From contig NZ_AP022853.1 in assembly GCF_011764585.1 (NCBI RefSeq), forward strand, positions 1,409,501 through 1,473,500: DNA of 64,000 nt, given 5' to 3'. This document shows, piece after piece, positions 42,443 to 51,310 of the stretch. Source of the DNA: Sulfurimicrobium lacus (GTDB lineage Bacteria > Pseudomonadota > Gammaproteobacteria > Burkholderiales > Sulfuricellaceae). A model generated the notes under the pieces. The model was not told the DNA's origin. It ran no database searches and saw nothing but the letters and a program-made list of their open reading frames with translations. Numbering within the stretch: position 1 is the first letter of the stretch; the number at the start of each line of letters is the position of its first letter. The position numbers were made by a program, and so were the translations under genes.

Positions 42443-42715
42443 ATGATGTGGCGACTGATATCCGGTCATGCGCTTCACTTCCGCTCCTGGAACGATGAGT
42501 TCGTTGTATACAACAGCCTCTCTGGGGATACACATCTGCTTGGTTCGGCTGCTGCACATGTCCTGTTGAAATTACAACAAGCGCCAGCGGACGCGGCTGT
42601 ATTGGCAGAATTTCTCGCGCCGGCGCTACAACCCGGTTTCGATGGCGATTTTGTGCTTGAAATTGAGCATCTTCTCGTGGATCTAAACAGACTTGCACTC
42701 GTAGAGCTAAGCTGA
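42443..42715 (+). CDS. PqqD-family peptide chaperone of the HPr-rel-A system
   Basis: 90-aa protein with the PqqD-like fold: LHFRSWNDEFVVYNSLSGDT, then LGSAAAHVLLKLQQAP, then a C-terminal helix (EIEHLLVDLNRLALVELS). PqqD proteins hold a leader peptide for a modifying enzyme. This variant belongs to the group found next to HprK-related kinase A rather than with radical-SAM enzymes. Two adjacent ATGs are possible starts. It ends 2 nt before the kinase start and begins 46 nt after the Tat-signal protein, so all four genes are probably on one mRNA. Confidence 0.85.
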   Translation: MMWRLISGHALHFRSWNDEFVVYNSLSGDTHLLGSAAAHVLLKLQQAPADAAVLAEFLAPALQPGFDGDFVLEIEHLLVDLNRLALVELS

Positions 42716-42717
42716 TT

Positions 42718-43632
42718 TTGAAAGTTTCCGCACTATCGTTTCAGGAACTCGGAATCCGGCTCAAGAAGGGGGGTATCTTCCTCCGAACCGGCTCGTTTGT
42801 TACGCATCTGCAGACCTCGATTTCCAGTGTGGCGGACGGCATCGGGTTGCTCTACGCCGATTACCCTCTGGTGGAGCATGCGGGGTTCGCGGATTTCCAC
42901 GTGAGCCTGGCGTCTCCCAGAACACTGAGGCGCTGGTTCAAACCCCAGGTTTTATTTCTTTTCGACGGGAAGCCCGCATTCAAACCCCTGCCGCTCGACC
43001 AGGCGTTTCCAACATTCGAATGGGGGCTTAATTGGTGTGTATCGAGCCATGCTAATCGTTATCTGATCATCCATGCTGCGGTAGTTGAAAGGGGGGGGTA
43101 TGCTGCAATTTTGCCCGCCCCACCTGGCTCTGGTAAGAGCACCCTGTGCGCGGCCCTGGTGTGCCGTGGCTGGCGACTGCTTTCGGATGAGCTTGCCCTG
43201 GTGCGCGTCAGCGACGGGAAAATCATCCCGCTTCCACGCCCCGTCAGTTTGAAAAATGAATCCATAGATATCATTCAGCGTTATGAGCCGGATGCGGTCT
43301 TTAGCCGCAAGGTCAGCGATACGATGAAGGGCACTGTCGCTCACATGAAAGCGCCCTCGGACAGCATCGCCTACGCAACAGAACCTGCTCGTGCCGCCTG
43401 GGTGATTTTCCCCAAATACCAGGCTGGTGCTGCCACTCGTCTGGAGGCTTTGCCTCAATCCCGGGCTTTTATGCGCGTTGCGGATAACGCTTTTAATTAC
43501 AGTTTGCTGGGCGTCAGGGGCTTCGAGACCATGGCGGGCCTGATTGACGCCTCCCTGTGCTATGATTTTTCGTATAGCGTCCTGGACGAAGCCATTGAAA
43601 CATTTGCCGCATTGAAACCGCCAGTCCCCTGA
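42718..43632 (+). CDS. HprK-related kinase A
   Basis: 304-aa protein with a C-terminal P-loop domain like that of HPr kinase: LPAPPGSGKSTLCAALVCRG (Walker A, about residues 129-148), followed by LLSDELALVRV, with an acidic pair at the Walker B position. The N-terminal half is specific to this group (GIFLRTGSFVTHLQTSI, HVSLASPRTLRRWF). HPr and PTS genes are absent, so its substrate is not HPr. It begins with TTG at 42718, 2 nt after the PqqD-like stop, and ends 1 nt before the GTG of the nucleotidyltransferase. This tight packing with a peptide chaperone points to phosphorylation of a peptide or protein during export, which is inference. Confidence 0.88.
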   Translation: MKVSALSFQELGIRLKKGGIFLRTGSFVTHLQTSISSVADGIGLLYADYPLVEHAGFADFHVSLASPRTLRRWFKPQVLFLFDGKPAFKPLPLDQAFPTFEWGLNWCVSSHANRYLIIHAAVVERGGYAAILPAPPGSGKSTLCAALVCRGWRLLSDELALVRVSDGKIIPLPRPVSLKNESIDIIQRYEPDAVFSRKVSDTMKGTVAHMKAPSDSIAYATEPARAAWVIFPKYQAGAATRLEALPQSRAFMRVADNAFNYSLLGVRGFETMAGLIDASLCYDFSYSVLDEAIETFAALKPPVP

Positions 43633-43633
43633 A

Positions 43634-44710
43634 GTGAATTCACAACCCTTGGTATTGCAGGCGCTCCGGCAACCCGGTTCGTTGATCTCCCTGAGTCTTG
43701 AAGACTGGGACTTGCTCCTGCGTCAGGCGCGACAGGCCAATTTGTTGGCACGCCTCTACGTTTTACTCGACGAACATGGCCTGCTCGAACAGGTGCCGTT
43801 TCAACCGCGCGAGCATCTTGAATGGGTGCACGCCATAGCGGAAAGGCACACCCGGGCTATTCACTGGGAAATAAGCCTGATTCGGAAGGCCTTGGCAAGG
43901 GTCGGGGTGCCGATCATTCTCCTCAAGGGCGCTGCCTACGTCATGGCTGATCTGCCGTCAGCCCGGGGGCGCCTTTTTACCGATATCGACATCATGGTGC
44001 CCAAAGACCGCCTTAATGAGGTGGAGGCCGCCTTGATGCTTCACGGCTGGGCTACAACGCACCACGATGCCTACGACCAGCGCTATTACCGTACCTGGAT
44101 GCATGAATTGCCCCCCATGCAGCATGTCAGGCGATCGACCGTGATCGATGTGCATCACGCGATTCTGCCGGAAACGGCTGCCATCCATCCTGACCCGGAA
44201 AAGCTTCGTGCTGCGGCATGCGCACTGGATGGATGCGATGACATTCAGGTGTTTTCTCCGGCAGATATGGTTCTGCACAGCGCTACTCACCTTTTTCACG
44301 ACGGCGAACTGGAGAATGGCCTGCGCGACCTGGTCGATATTCACAGCCTGTTATGCCATTTCGACAGCTTGCCGACGTTCTGGTCTGATCTCGCTGAACG
44401 GGCGCGGGAACTCGAATTGACGCGGCCCCTTTTCTACGCCTTGCGTTATGCCACGCTTTTCCTGCGCACACCCATCCCAGTCGATGTGCAGGACGCTGCC
44501 AGCACCGGTCGCCCCAATCGGCTCACCCTGGCCCTCATGGATAGCCTCTTCACTCGCGCGCTCATGCCCGTTCACCCGAGTTGCTCCGATGGCTTGACGG
44601 GCAGCGCGCGCTGGATGCTCTATGTCCGTTCTAACTGGCTGCGCATGCCGCCGTTGCTGCTCGCGCGCCATCTATTTCACAAGGCTTTCTTTTCACCCAA
44701 GGCTGAATAA
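43634..44710 (+). CDS. Nucleotidyltransferase-fold protein of the HPr-rel-A operon
   Basis: 358-aa protein of the NTP_transf_5 family. The catalytic-type segment is VPIILLKGAAYVMADLPSAR, then GRLFTDIDIMVPKDRLNEVE, where the paired Asp residues in DIDIMV would bind metal. TVIDVHHAILPE supplies a third acidic position, and a helical domain follows (MVLHSATHLFHDGELENGLR). Members are often found beside HprK-related kinases and polysaccharide loci, but their substrate is unknown. It begins with GTG, 1 nt after the kinase stop. It is the last gene of the operon. The next gene has its own promoter. Confidence 0.87.
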   Translation: MNSQPLVLQALRQPGSLISLSLEDWDLLLRQARQANLLARLYVLLDEHGLLEQVPFQPREHLEWVHAIAERHTRAIHWEISLIRKALARVGVPIILLKGAAYVMADLPSARGRLFTDIDIMVPKDRLNEVEAALMLHGWATTHHDAYDQRYYRTWMHELPPMQHVRRSTVIDVHHAILPETAAIHPDPEKLRAAACALDGCDDIQVFSPADMVLHSATHLFHDGELENGLRDLVDIHSLLCHFDSLPTFWSDLAERARELELTRPLFYALRYATLFLRTPIPVDVQDAASTGRPNRLTLALMDSLFTRALMPVHPSCSDGLTGSARWMLYVRSNWLRMPPLLLARHLFHKAFFSPKAE

Positions 44711-44746
44711 GCAAAGCTGAGGTAAACGGTCTGCCGGCAAAATATA

Positions 44747-44763
44747 TGTCGGAAACTTTTACA
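44747..44763 (+). promoter_or_regulatory. Candidate PrsR upstream element, copy 2
   Basis: TGTCGGA-AACT-TTTACA, upstream of the lytic transglycosylase gene. 74 nt separate it from the sigma-54-type promoter at 44838. Confidence 0.65.
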
Positions 44764-44837
44764 CTTGTAGTGTGATGCTTCGTCATTAATCTCCCTTCCT
44801 GGCTATGCGTTCCATAAATACAACGAGTTGTAAACGT

Positions 44838-44853
44838 TGGAACAGAAAATGCT
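44838..44853 (+). promoter_or_regulatory. Sigma-54-type promoter of the lytic transglycosylase gene
   Basis: TGGAACAGAAAATGCT, with GG and GC 12 nt apart. The boxes are TGGAAC (-24) and ATGCT (-12). It is about 117 nt before the chosen ATG. Confidence 0.55.
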
Positions 44854-44970
44854 GAACGATGAACGAGTCGGAATCAATTTTATGTCATTGCTGCCGCAAT
44901 GCAGGGGAAAGCATTCGTGGGCGCAATAATTACAGATTTGTCGAAGTTGGAAAATATGGGGGGCATTGCA

Positions 44971-45894
44971 ATGGCTTTATCAAGCAAGTCCTTGGCAGTG
45001 CTGACAATATTGTTCTTGTGTGGTGGTGGTTCGGGGGCCATGGCTGAACCCAATTCGCCATTAACCATGCCGGAGGCGTCCGAGAATTCGGATAATCCCA
45101 AAGCCTTGGTTGATATGGCAGTCAAGTACGAACATGCCGAAGGTGTGCAACAGGATTACAAAAAGGCCGTAGACCTTTATTGCCGGGCCGCGCGTCTGGG
45201 TTATGCCGACGCCCAGTACGCGCTCGGCTGGATGTATGCCAATGGCCGCGGCGTTCCCAAGGACGATGGCGTGGCCGCACAATTATTCGCGATGGCGGCC
45301 GAACAGGGGCATCAGTATGCTCGAGTGATGATGCGCTACACCAAGGCGAATACCACAACGCCATTGCCTGCATGTTTGTTGCCCGAGAAACCGGCGGACG
45401 ATGCCTATGACGACGCTGATCACGCAGGTGCAGCAAATTACCCCCAAGGCCCGATCGTCAATCTGGTTCATCAACTGGCGCCTCGCTACGAGGTGGATCC
45501 AAAGCTGGCCCTGGCGATCATCTCGGTAGAGTCGGCTTTCAACGTCCGGGCAATATCGCCCAAGAATGCGCAAGGACTGATGCAACTCATCCCCGAAACG
45601 GCGCAGCGCTTCCGCGTCAAAAATGCCTTCGACCCGGCAGAAAATATCAAGGGTGGCCTGGCCTACCTGAAATGGCTGCTGTCGTTTTTTAGGGGTAATG
45701 TGCCGCTGGTGGCTGCAGCCTACAATGCGGGGGAGGGAGCGGTGGAACGGTATCGCGGAATTCCGCCTTATCCCGAGACCAGGGACTACGTGAAAAAGGT
45801 CACGCGTCTCTACAGAAAGCCCACGCACCCCTACCAGTCCAACGCAACGGAGACATCGTCGTTTGCCGTGGTGCAGGTCAGCTACAGCAAATAG
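44971..45894 (+). CDS. Sel1-repeat lytic transglycosylase (SLT family)
   Basis: 307-aa exported murein lytic transglycosylase. A signal peptide covers about 1-26 (SKSLAVLTILFLCGGGSGAM, then AEP). Two Sel1/TPR-like repeats follow (DYKKAVDLYCRAARLGYADA, ALGWMYANGRGVPKDDGVAA). The SLT domain is at about 165-290: ALAIISVESAFNVRAISPKN with the catalytic Glu, AQGLMQLIPETAQRF, AAAYNAGEGAVERY. The start at 44971 has a G-rich ribosome site. Upstream Met codons would place extra residues before the signal peptide. A PrsR-like element and sigma-54-type promoter precede it. It may open peptidoglycan for assembly of the export machinery. Confidence 0.9.
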   Translation: MALSSKSLAVLTILFLCGGGSGAMAEPNSPLTMPEASENSDNPKALVDMAVKYEHAEGVQQDYKKAVDLYCRAARLGYADAQYALGWMYANGRGVPKDDGVAAQLFAMAAEQGHQYARVMMRYTKANTTTPLPACLLPEKPADDAYDDADHAGAANYPQGPIVNLVHQLAPRYEVDPKLALAIISVESAFNVRAISPKNAQGLMQLIPETAQRFRVKNAFDPAENIKGGLAYLKWLLSFFRGNVPLVAAAYNAGEGAVERYRGIPPYPETRDYVKKVTRLYRKPTHPYQSNATETSSFAVVQVSYSK

Positions 45895-45926
45895 GGCTTG
45901 ATAACAACCGTCCGCCTCTCAACTCT

Positions 45927-46961
45927 TTATTGGGGCGAGAGGTGTGCGACGTACCAGTCCATGGCTTGCTTGAGCCCTTGATCTATCCGATGGGTTGGCT
46001 CGAAGCCTAACAATCTGCCAGCCTTGGAAATGTCGGCCTGGGAATGGCGCACATCTCCTTCACGAAAGTCCACATACTGTGGGCGATGGTTATTCAGGTG
46101 GGGGAATTGCTCCAGCAGCAGCGAGCGCATCATTTCATAGAGCTGATTGAGGCTGGTGCGTTCATTGAGCGCCACGTTGTAAACCTGGTTGGTAGACTCC
46201 GGACTGTCGGCCAGCGCTGCGAGCACATTGGCTTGAACGACGTTGTCGATAAAGCAGAAATCTCGGCTGGTTTCGCCATCTCCGTTGATATAAAGGGTTT
46301 GATTCTTGATGAGCGCGGCCACCCATTGGGGAATTACCGCGGCATAGGCACCATTCGGGTCCTGCCGTGGGCCAAAGATGTTGAAGTAACGTAAGCCTAT
46401 GGACTCGGTTCCATAGCAGCGGGCGAACACATCGGCGTAAAGTTCATTGACGTATTTGGTGACCGCATAAGGAGAAAGCGGGTTCCCGATCACCGACTCC
46501 ACCTTGGGAAGGTCGGGATGGTCGCCATAGGTGGAGCTGGACGCGGCATAAACGAAGCGTTTGACCGGGGCGTCGCGAGACGCTACCAGCATATTCAGGA
46601 AGCCGGTAATGTTGTTCTCGTTGGCCAGGATAGGGTTTTCGATGGAACGCGGTACGGATCCCAGGGCGGCTTCATGCAGGACATAATCCACATTCTTGCA
46701 GGCACGCACGCAATCTTCGAGATTGCGGATGTCCCCTTCAATGAAGTCGAAATTTTCCCATGCTTCCGCTCCCACCAACGCCTGGACTTGGTCGAGGTTG
46801 TGCCTGTAGCCAGTTGAGAAATTGTCCAGCCCGGTCACCTTCTGGTTCAGTATGAGCAATGCTTCCAGAAGGTTTGACCCGATGAAGCCGGCAACGCCAG
46901 TGATCAGCCAGTGGTATTGGTGACCCTTTAAATGTTGCTGGGCATCTTGAAATCTTGTCAT
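45927..46961 (-). CDS. tviC: UDP-N-acetylglucosamine 4-epimerase (TviC/WbpP-like)
   Basis: 344-aa short-chain epimerase with NAD fold [20 protein letters not shown], then [18 protein letters not shown]. The catalytic Tyr/Lys are in [40 protein letters not shown] is standard for this group. It resembles the TviC/WbpP epimerases of Vi-antigen and B-band O-antigen paths, which act on UDP-GlcNAc(A). It is 18 nt downstream of the tviB-like dehydrogenase gene on the same strand, so together they should provide UDP-GalNAcA or UDP-GalNAc for the polysaccharide. It converges with the transglycosylase gene. Confidence 0.93.
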   Translation of the reverse strand: MTRFQDAQQHLKGHQYHWLITGVAGFIGSNLLEALLILNQKVTGLDNFSTGYRHNLDQVQALVGAEAWENFDFIEGDIRNLEDCVRACKNVDYVLHEAALGSVPRSIENPILANENNITGFLNMLVASRDAPVKRFVYAASSSTYGDHPDLPKVESVIGNPLSPYAVTKYVNELYADVFARCYGTESIGLRYFNIFGPRQDPNGAYAAVIPQWVAALIKNQTLYINGDGETSRDFCFIDNVVQANVLAALADSPESTNQVYNVALNERTSLNQLYEMMRSLLLEQFPHLNNHRPQYVDFREGDVRHSQADISKAGRLLGFEPTHRIDQGLKQAMDWYVAHLSPQ

Positions 46962-46979
46962 GTACAGCTACCCCTAACT

Positions 46980-48260
46980 TTAGAGTCTCCAGACACTGAG
47001 TCCTGCCTTGCTAAGCGCGGCCTGGTCAAACTGGGATTTTACGTCAATAAAACAGCCCTTATTGGACACCTTGGACTGGAAGTCACTCAGAGGCCTGGCA
47101 AGCAATTCCCGGTGTGAAACTGCGGCGACAATCGCATCCGCCTGTGGAAGGTTCTCCCAGGTTTCAAGTTCCAGGCCGTATTCGTGATGGGCTTCCTTCG
47201 CATCTGCTACAGGGTCATGGACATGAACTTCGATGCCATAATCCTGGAGTTCCTTGATCACGTCGGCGACTTTGGAGTTTCTCAGGTCAGGGCAGTTTTC
47301 CTTGAAGGTCAGGCCAAGCACGTTGACTTTGGCGCCCCTTACGTGGAATCCGGCCTTGATGATCTGCTTAACCGTCTGTTCCGCAACGAACTTTGCCATG
47401 CTGTCGTTGATGCGACGGCCTGCCAGGATTACCTGGGGAATGTAGCCGATCATCTCCGCCTTGTGGGTAAGATAGTATGGATCGACGCCGATGCAGTGGC
47501 CTCCCACCAAACCGGGGCGGAAGGGAAGGAAGTTCCATTTTGTACCGGCCGCCTGCAAAACTTCCAGTGTATCGATTCCCAGCTTGTCGAAAATGATGGC
47601 CAACTCGTTCATCAACGCGATGTTCAGGTCGCGCTGGGTGTTTTCAATGACCTTGGCGGCCTCGGCGACCTTGATGCTGGATGCACGATGCACCCCGGCA
47701 GTGATGATGGTTTCGTATAGCTTCGCCACTTTCTCAAGGGTGTCCGCGTCATCGCCCGATACGACTTTTAAAATGGTGGTCAGCGTATGTTCTTTATCGC
47801 CAGGGTTGATGCGCTCGGGAGAGAATCCTACGTGGAAGTCTTGTTTCCATTTCATGCCGGAATGTTTTTCCAGAATCGGAATGCAGACTTCTTCGGTTGC
47901 ACCGGGGTAAACCGTGGACTCGTAGGTGATGATCGCTCCGCGTTTCATGTGTTTACCGACCGTTTCGCTGGCGCCGACGAGCGGCTTGAAATCGGGCTGA
48001 TGGGCGATGTCTACTGGCGTTGGGACCGCGATCACGATATGGTCGGCCAGGGAAATTTCTGTCGGGTCGGTGGTGACTGTGAGATGGCTTGCTGCCTGGA
48101 GGTCTGCGGTCGAAACTTCTCCGGTCGGGTCGATGCATCGCTTATAGTTGTTGACCTTGTCGGTTGACAGGTCAAAACCGATGGTTCTCTGCTTTTTTCC
48201 AAATTCGACGGCCAGGGGCAAACCCACATATCCGAGACCCACCACGGCAATGATGCTCAT
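46980..48260 (-). CDS. tviB: UDP-N-acetyl-D-glucosamine 6-dehydrogenase (TviB/WbpO-like)
   Basis: 426-aa nucleotide-sugar dehydrogenase oxidising UDP-GlcNAc (or the galacto form) to the uronic acid. N-terminal NAD fold: IAVVGLGYVGLPLAVEFGKK. Middle segment: TYESTVYPGATEEVC and GFSPERINPGDKEHTL. The catalytic Cys is in GLVGGHCIGVDPYYLTHKAE, and the C-terminal substrate domain has VNVLGLTFKENCPDLRNSK. Length and motifs fit the TviB/WbpO branch rather than UDP-Glc dehydrogenase. It is the first gene of the two-gene unit with the epimerase and is divergent from the trypsin-like protease gene. Confidence 0.95.
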   Translation of the reverse strand: MSIIAVVGLGYVGLPLAVEFGKKQRTIGFDLSTDKVNNYKRCIDPTGEVSTADLQAASHLTVTTDPTEISLADHIVIAVPTPVDIAHQPDFKPLVGASETVGKHMKRGAIITYESTVYPGATEEVCIPILEKHSGMKWKQDFHVGFSPERINPGDKEHTLTTILKVVSGDDADTLEKVAKLYETIITAGVHRASSIKVAEAAKVIENTQRDLNIALMNELAIIFDKLGIDTLEVLQAAGTKWNFLPFRPGLVGGHCIGVDPYYLTHKAEMIGYIPQVILAGRRINDSMAKFVAEQTVKQIIKAGFHVRGAKVNVLGLTFKENCPDLRNSKVADVIKELQDYGIEVHVHDPVADAKEAHHEYGLELETWENLPQADAIVAAVSHRELLARPLSDFQSKVSNKGCFIDVKSQFDQAALSKAGLSVWRL

Positions 48261-48499
48261 AATGAATAATCCATTGTAATTGTCATATTGAATTTAATCT
48301 AACAGATATCCATGCGGGCTTCAATGTTGTGCGTCGACAATATTTCGCTGGGTGTCCGGGATAGGTCGGGCTTACTTTTATGGATTACACTGATATGATG
48401 ATTTAGGTAAGCTGTCGATCCTTACTCGATCATTGATGCTCAAGCTGGGATTGCGATGACCCCAGCAAGATTTCGTCTGATGCATGCATGGAGGTGACC

Positions 48500-49291
48500 A
48501 TGAATATCAAGATGCTGTCGAATACCCGAGCCGGCTTTATTTCAAATTCCCTTTTGTGTCTGTGGTGCTTCTTCGCCAGCCCGCTTTGGGGTGAGGACCT
48601 TTCTCGAACCATAGAAGCCGTCAAGCCGTCGATCGTCGGCATCGGCACTTTCCAGAAAACACGCAGCCCATCCTTGAACTTCATGGGAACGGGTTTTGTC
48701 GTGGGTGACGGATCGCTGGTGGTGACTAATGCGCACGTGGTTCCAACGGTACTCGATGTCGATGGGATGGAGTCTCTGGTCGTAATCGCGGCGAGAGGGG
48801 CCAAGGAGCCTGAGATCAGGACTGCAGTTCGTGTCGCCCTTGACAAGGAGCATGACCTTGCACTGCTCAAAATCGGCGGTGAAGCCCTTCCGGCAATGAA
48901 GATCGGGGATTCCGAAACGGTTCGGGAAGGCCGAATGTTTGCGTTTACGGGATTTCCCATCGGCATGATTCTCGGATTTCATCCAGTGACCCACCGCGGA
49001 ATGCTTTCTTCGATTACCCCTGTCGTATTGCCGGCGTTGAATTCAAAACAATTGGACGTAAAAGCGCTCGCCCAACTACAAAAATCGGCATATACGGTTT
49101 TTCAGCTTGATGGAACAGCCTATCCAGGCAACAGCGGTAGCCCGGTCTACGACCCCGAAACAGGGATGGTCTACGGGATTATCAACATGGTATTCGTGAA
49201 AGGGGTAAAGGAAAGCGCTTTGAGCCATCCGAGCGGTATTACTTATGCGATTCCCAGTAAATATGTGCGCGAGCTGTTGCAGCGAAAATAA
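48500..49291 (+). CDS. Trypsin-like serine protease (DegP-type fold, no PDZ), exported
   Basis: 263-aa protein with a signal peptide (about 1-30, FISNSLLCLWCFFASPLWGE). The chymotrypsin-fold protease has the full triad: His in LVVTNAHVVP, Asp in DKEHDLALLKIGG and Ser in YPGNSGSPVYDPET. No PDZ domain follows, so it is shorter than DegP/DegQ. The ATG at 48500 has a near-perfect GGAGGTGACC ribosome site. It lies inside the polysaccharide/exosortase region, between tviB and the EpsB-type transferase gene, and may process surface proteins, but nothing in the sequence names its substrate. Confidence 0.9.
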   Translation: MNIKMLSNTRAGFISNSLLCLWCFFASPLWGEDLSRTIEAVKPSIVGIGTFQKTRSPSLNFMGTGFVVGDGSLVVTNAHVVPTVLDVDGMESLVVIAARGAKEPEIRTAVRVALDKEHDLALLKIGGEALPAMKIGDSETVREGRMFAFTGFPIGMILGFHPVTHRGMLSSITPVVLPALNSKQLDVKALAQLQKSAYTVFQLDGTAYPGNSGSPVYDPETGMVYGIINMVFVKGVKESALSHPSGITYAIPSKYVRELLQRK

Positions 49292-49893
49292 TCTCAAGGA
49301 AAGTAGAACTCATCTCACAGTGAATTCGTGACATGGTTTGTGCGATTTCAACGGTTCTAGACAGCAGTTGGCCGCAACCTGACCTCAATTTGCGAAGCGT
49401 ATATTTAATGGTTGGAGCAGTATGAATATACATTCAACACCCTATCGCCATGCTACTACCTTTTCTCTAGCCTCTTATAGCGTGAGCGATCCTGTGCCCC
49501 TGGTTAATTTCGCTCTAAATTCTGCATCAGGTATTTGCGTTGCTGCACCAACAACATGAAAACTATTGCGCCTTAAACAAGACAAGAAGCCGACTTGATC
49601 TTTGGCTGGTCCTGGACGAAACATCATCGTTATGAACTTATCTTCGATCTCGCCTGCGGTATATGCCGTTGCCAAACGTAAACTATAAAAATCAGATCGT
49701 TCGTCAATATGTCAAATTCATTGGATTATAATGACGGCATATTGATGCCGTGCTGTCGAGATGGACATCGGTAACTAATTGGATAGGAGGGAACCCTTTT
49801 GTCCTTTATAGATGCTCATCTTGAGCGGTACGAGCCTTGGTTCCTTGGCAGGAGTGGAATCCAGGGCACATAAAAATTCGTGAGGAGCATGGA
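49292..49893. other. 600-nt intergenic region upstream of the EpsB-type gene, no gene supported
   Basis: AT-rich spacer between the protease and sugar-transferase genes. A 66-codon minus-strand frame (49475-49675) lacks a ribosome site and any recognisable motif. I find neither the TGTCGGA-N4-TTTACA element nor a well-spaced -24/-12 promoter. A GTGAGGAG ribosome site ends the region. It may hold the promoter of the epsB-prsK-prsR run. Confidence 0.6.
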
Positions 49894-51291
49894 ATGTTTC
49901 GGATTGCCAATCACTACGTCTCAATCACAGGAATCATTCTTTTTGCAATTGAAGTGCTTGTGTTGTTGGCTTCAGTCTACTTGGGCGCTTCTATCCGGTT
50001 CATGGAAATAGCGCAGCCTTTTGCCACTGAGCATCTAAGTCTTTTTCCGCAGGCAAGCACTTTTGTATTCGTGATGCTCTTGAGCATGACTGCACTAGGG
50101 ATGTATCAACTGGATTACCGTGAGGATTTCAGGAGTACTTTGCTCCACCTCATGCCCGCGCTTGTCTTGGGATTCGGACTCATAACCCTGATTTTTTACT
50201 TGGCACCGGATCTGTATTTCGGCCGCGGAATTTTGGGCATCATCATGCTTCTTTCCGCCTCGGGAATATTTTTGACGCGACTTGTTTTTTATCGGTGGAC
50301 CGATCTCCGACTCCTCTCGCCGCGCATCATGGTTTTGGGTGTGGGCTCCGTGGCCAAGGAATGCGGGGATCTGGCCTGGAATAATCATTGTTTCCACAAA
50401 GGCAATATCGTTGGCTTTGTCCCGATGCCCAATGAAGAATGTCTTGTGCCCTCTTCATCTGTATTACCGGAGAGTGGGTCGCTGCCATCCATGGCAAAGA
50501 AATACAACGTGAATGAAATCGTGGTGGCGGTACAGAACCGGCGTAGCGGAAGTTTTCCCATTCAGGACCTTCTGGAATGCAAGCTGAATGGAATCAAAGT
50601 AAGCGATGCCGCGTCCTTTTTCGAGCGCGAGGTGTGCCAGATCCGGGTCGATTCGCTTCAGCCGAGCTGGCTGGTATTCGGTGGGGGATTTGACCAGGGG
50701 GTCCTGCGTGCCGGCATAAAGAGGAGCTTCGATTTATTTGCAAGCATAATCCTTCTGATCGCCACCTTTCCCATCATGTTGATTACCGCCCTGTGTGTCG
50801 TTATCGAAGACGGTATGCCCATCCTTTATCGTCAGGAAAGAGTGGGCAAGGACGGTCGCCCCTTTATGGTCATGAAGTTCCGCAGTATGCGAAACAACGC
50901 CGAGAAGGAAGGGAAGCCGCAATGGGCGGCTGAGAACGACCCACGCACCACGAAGGTGGGGCGGATCATCCGTAAATTGAGAATCGACGAGCTTCCTCAA
51001 ATCCTCAATGTCCTCAGGGGGGAAATGAGTTTTGTCGGACCCCGACCGGAACGCCCCTTCTTCGTGAAACAACTCTGCGAGGAGATACCCTATTACAATG
51101 TGAGGCACAGCATCAAGCCGGGCATTACCGGCTGGGCTCAAGTGCGCTATCAATATGGTGCGTCGGTCGAGGATGCCATACAAAAGCTCCAATACGACCT
51201 GTACTATGTGAAGAACAACAGTTTGTTCCTGGATATAATCATATTGATAGATACTGTCCAGGTAGTCCTGTTTGGTAAAGGCGGGAGATGA
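49894..51291 (+). CDS. Exosortase-system polyprenyl glycosylphosphotransferase (EpsB-type initiating sugar transferase)
   Basis: 465-aa inner-membrane enzyme that starts repeat-unit assembly by moving a sugar phosphate to undecaprenyl phosphate. The N-terminal half has four membrane helices and a Rossmann-like CoA-binding-type region (LLSPRIMVLGVGSVAKECGD). The C-terminal catalytic domain reads IKRSFDLFASIILLIATFPI, RQERVGKDGRPFMVMKFRSM, LRIDELPQILNVLRGEMSFV, then GPRPERPFFV. The architecture matches the EpsB/PEP-CTERM-associated sugar transferase group. The ATG at 49894 has GTGAGGAG upstream. An upstream frame is not conserved in character. prsK starts 19 nt after its stop. Confidence 0.93.
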   Translation: MFRIANHYVSITGIILFAIEVLVLLASVYLGASIRFMEIAQPFATEHLSLFPQASTFVFVMLLSMTALGMYQLDYREDFRSTLLHLMPALVLGFGLITLIFYLAPDLYFGRGILGIIMLLSASGIFLTRLVFYRWTDLRLLSPRIMVLGVGSVAKECGDLAWNNHCFHKGNIVGFVPMPNEECLVPSSSVLPESGSLPSMAKKYNVNEIVVAVQNRRSGSFPIQDLLECKLNGIKVSDAASFFEREVCQIRVDSLQPSWLVFGGGFDQGVLRAGIKRSFDLFASIILLIATFPIMLITALCVVIEDGMPILYRQERVGKDGRPFMVMKFRSMRNNAEKEGKPQWAAENDPRTTKVGRIIRKLRIDELPQILNVLRGEMSFVGPRPERPFFVKQLCEEIPYYNVRHSIKPGITGWAQVRYQYGASVEDAIQKLQYDLYYVKNNSLFLDIIILIDTVQVVLFGKGGR

Positions 51292-51310
51292 TTTCGGGAC
51301 TCGGCTTTCC

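Noticed and set aside
49475-49675. Possible 66-codon minus-strand gene in the spacer before the EpsB-type gene
   Set aside because: No ribosome site, no motif, and flanked by AT-rich non-coding sequence. Not enough to call.
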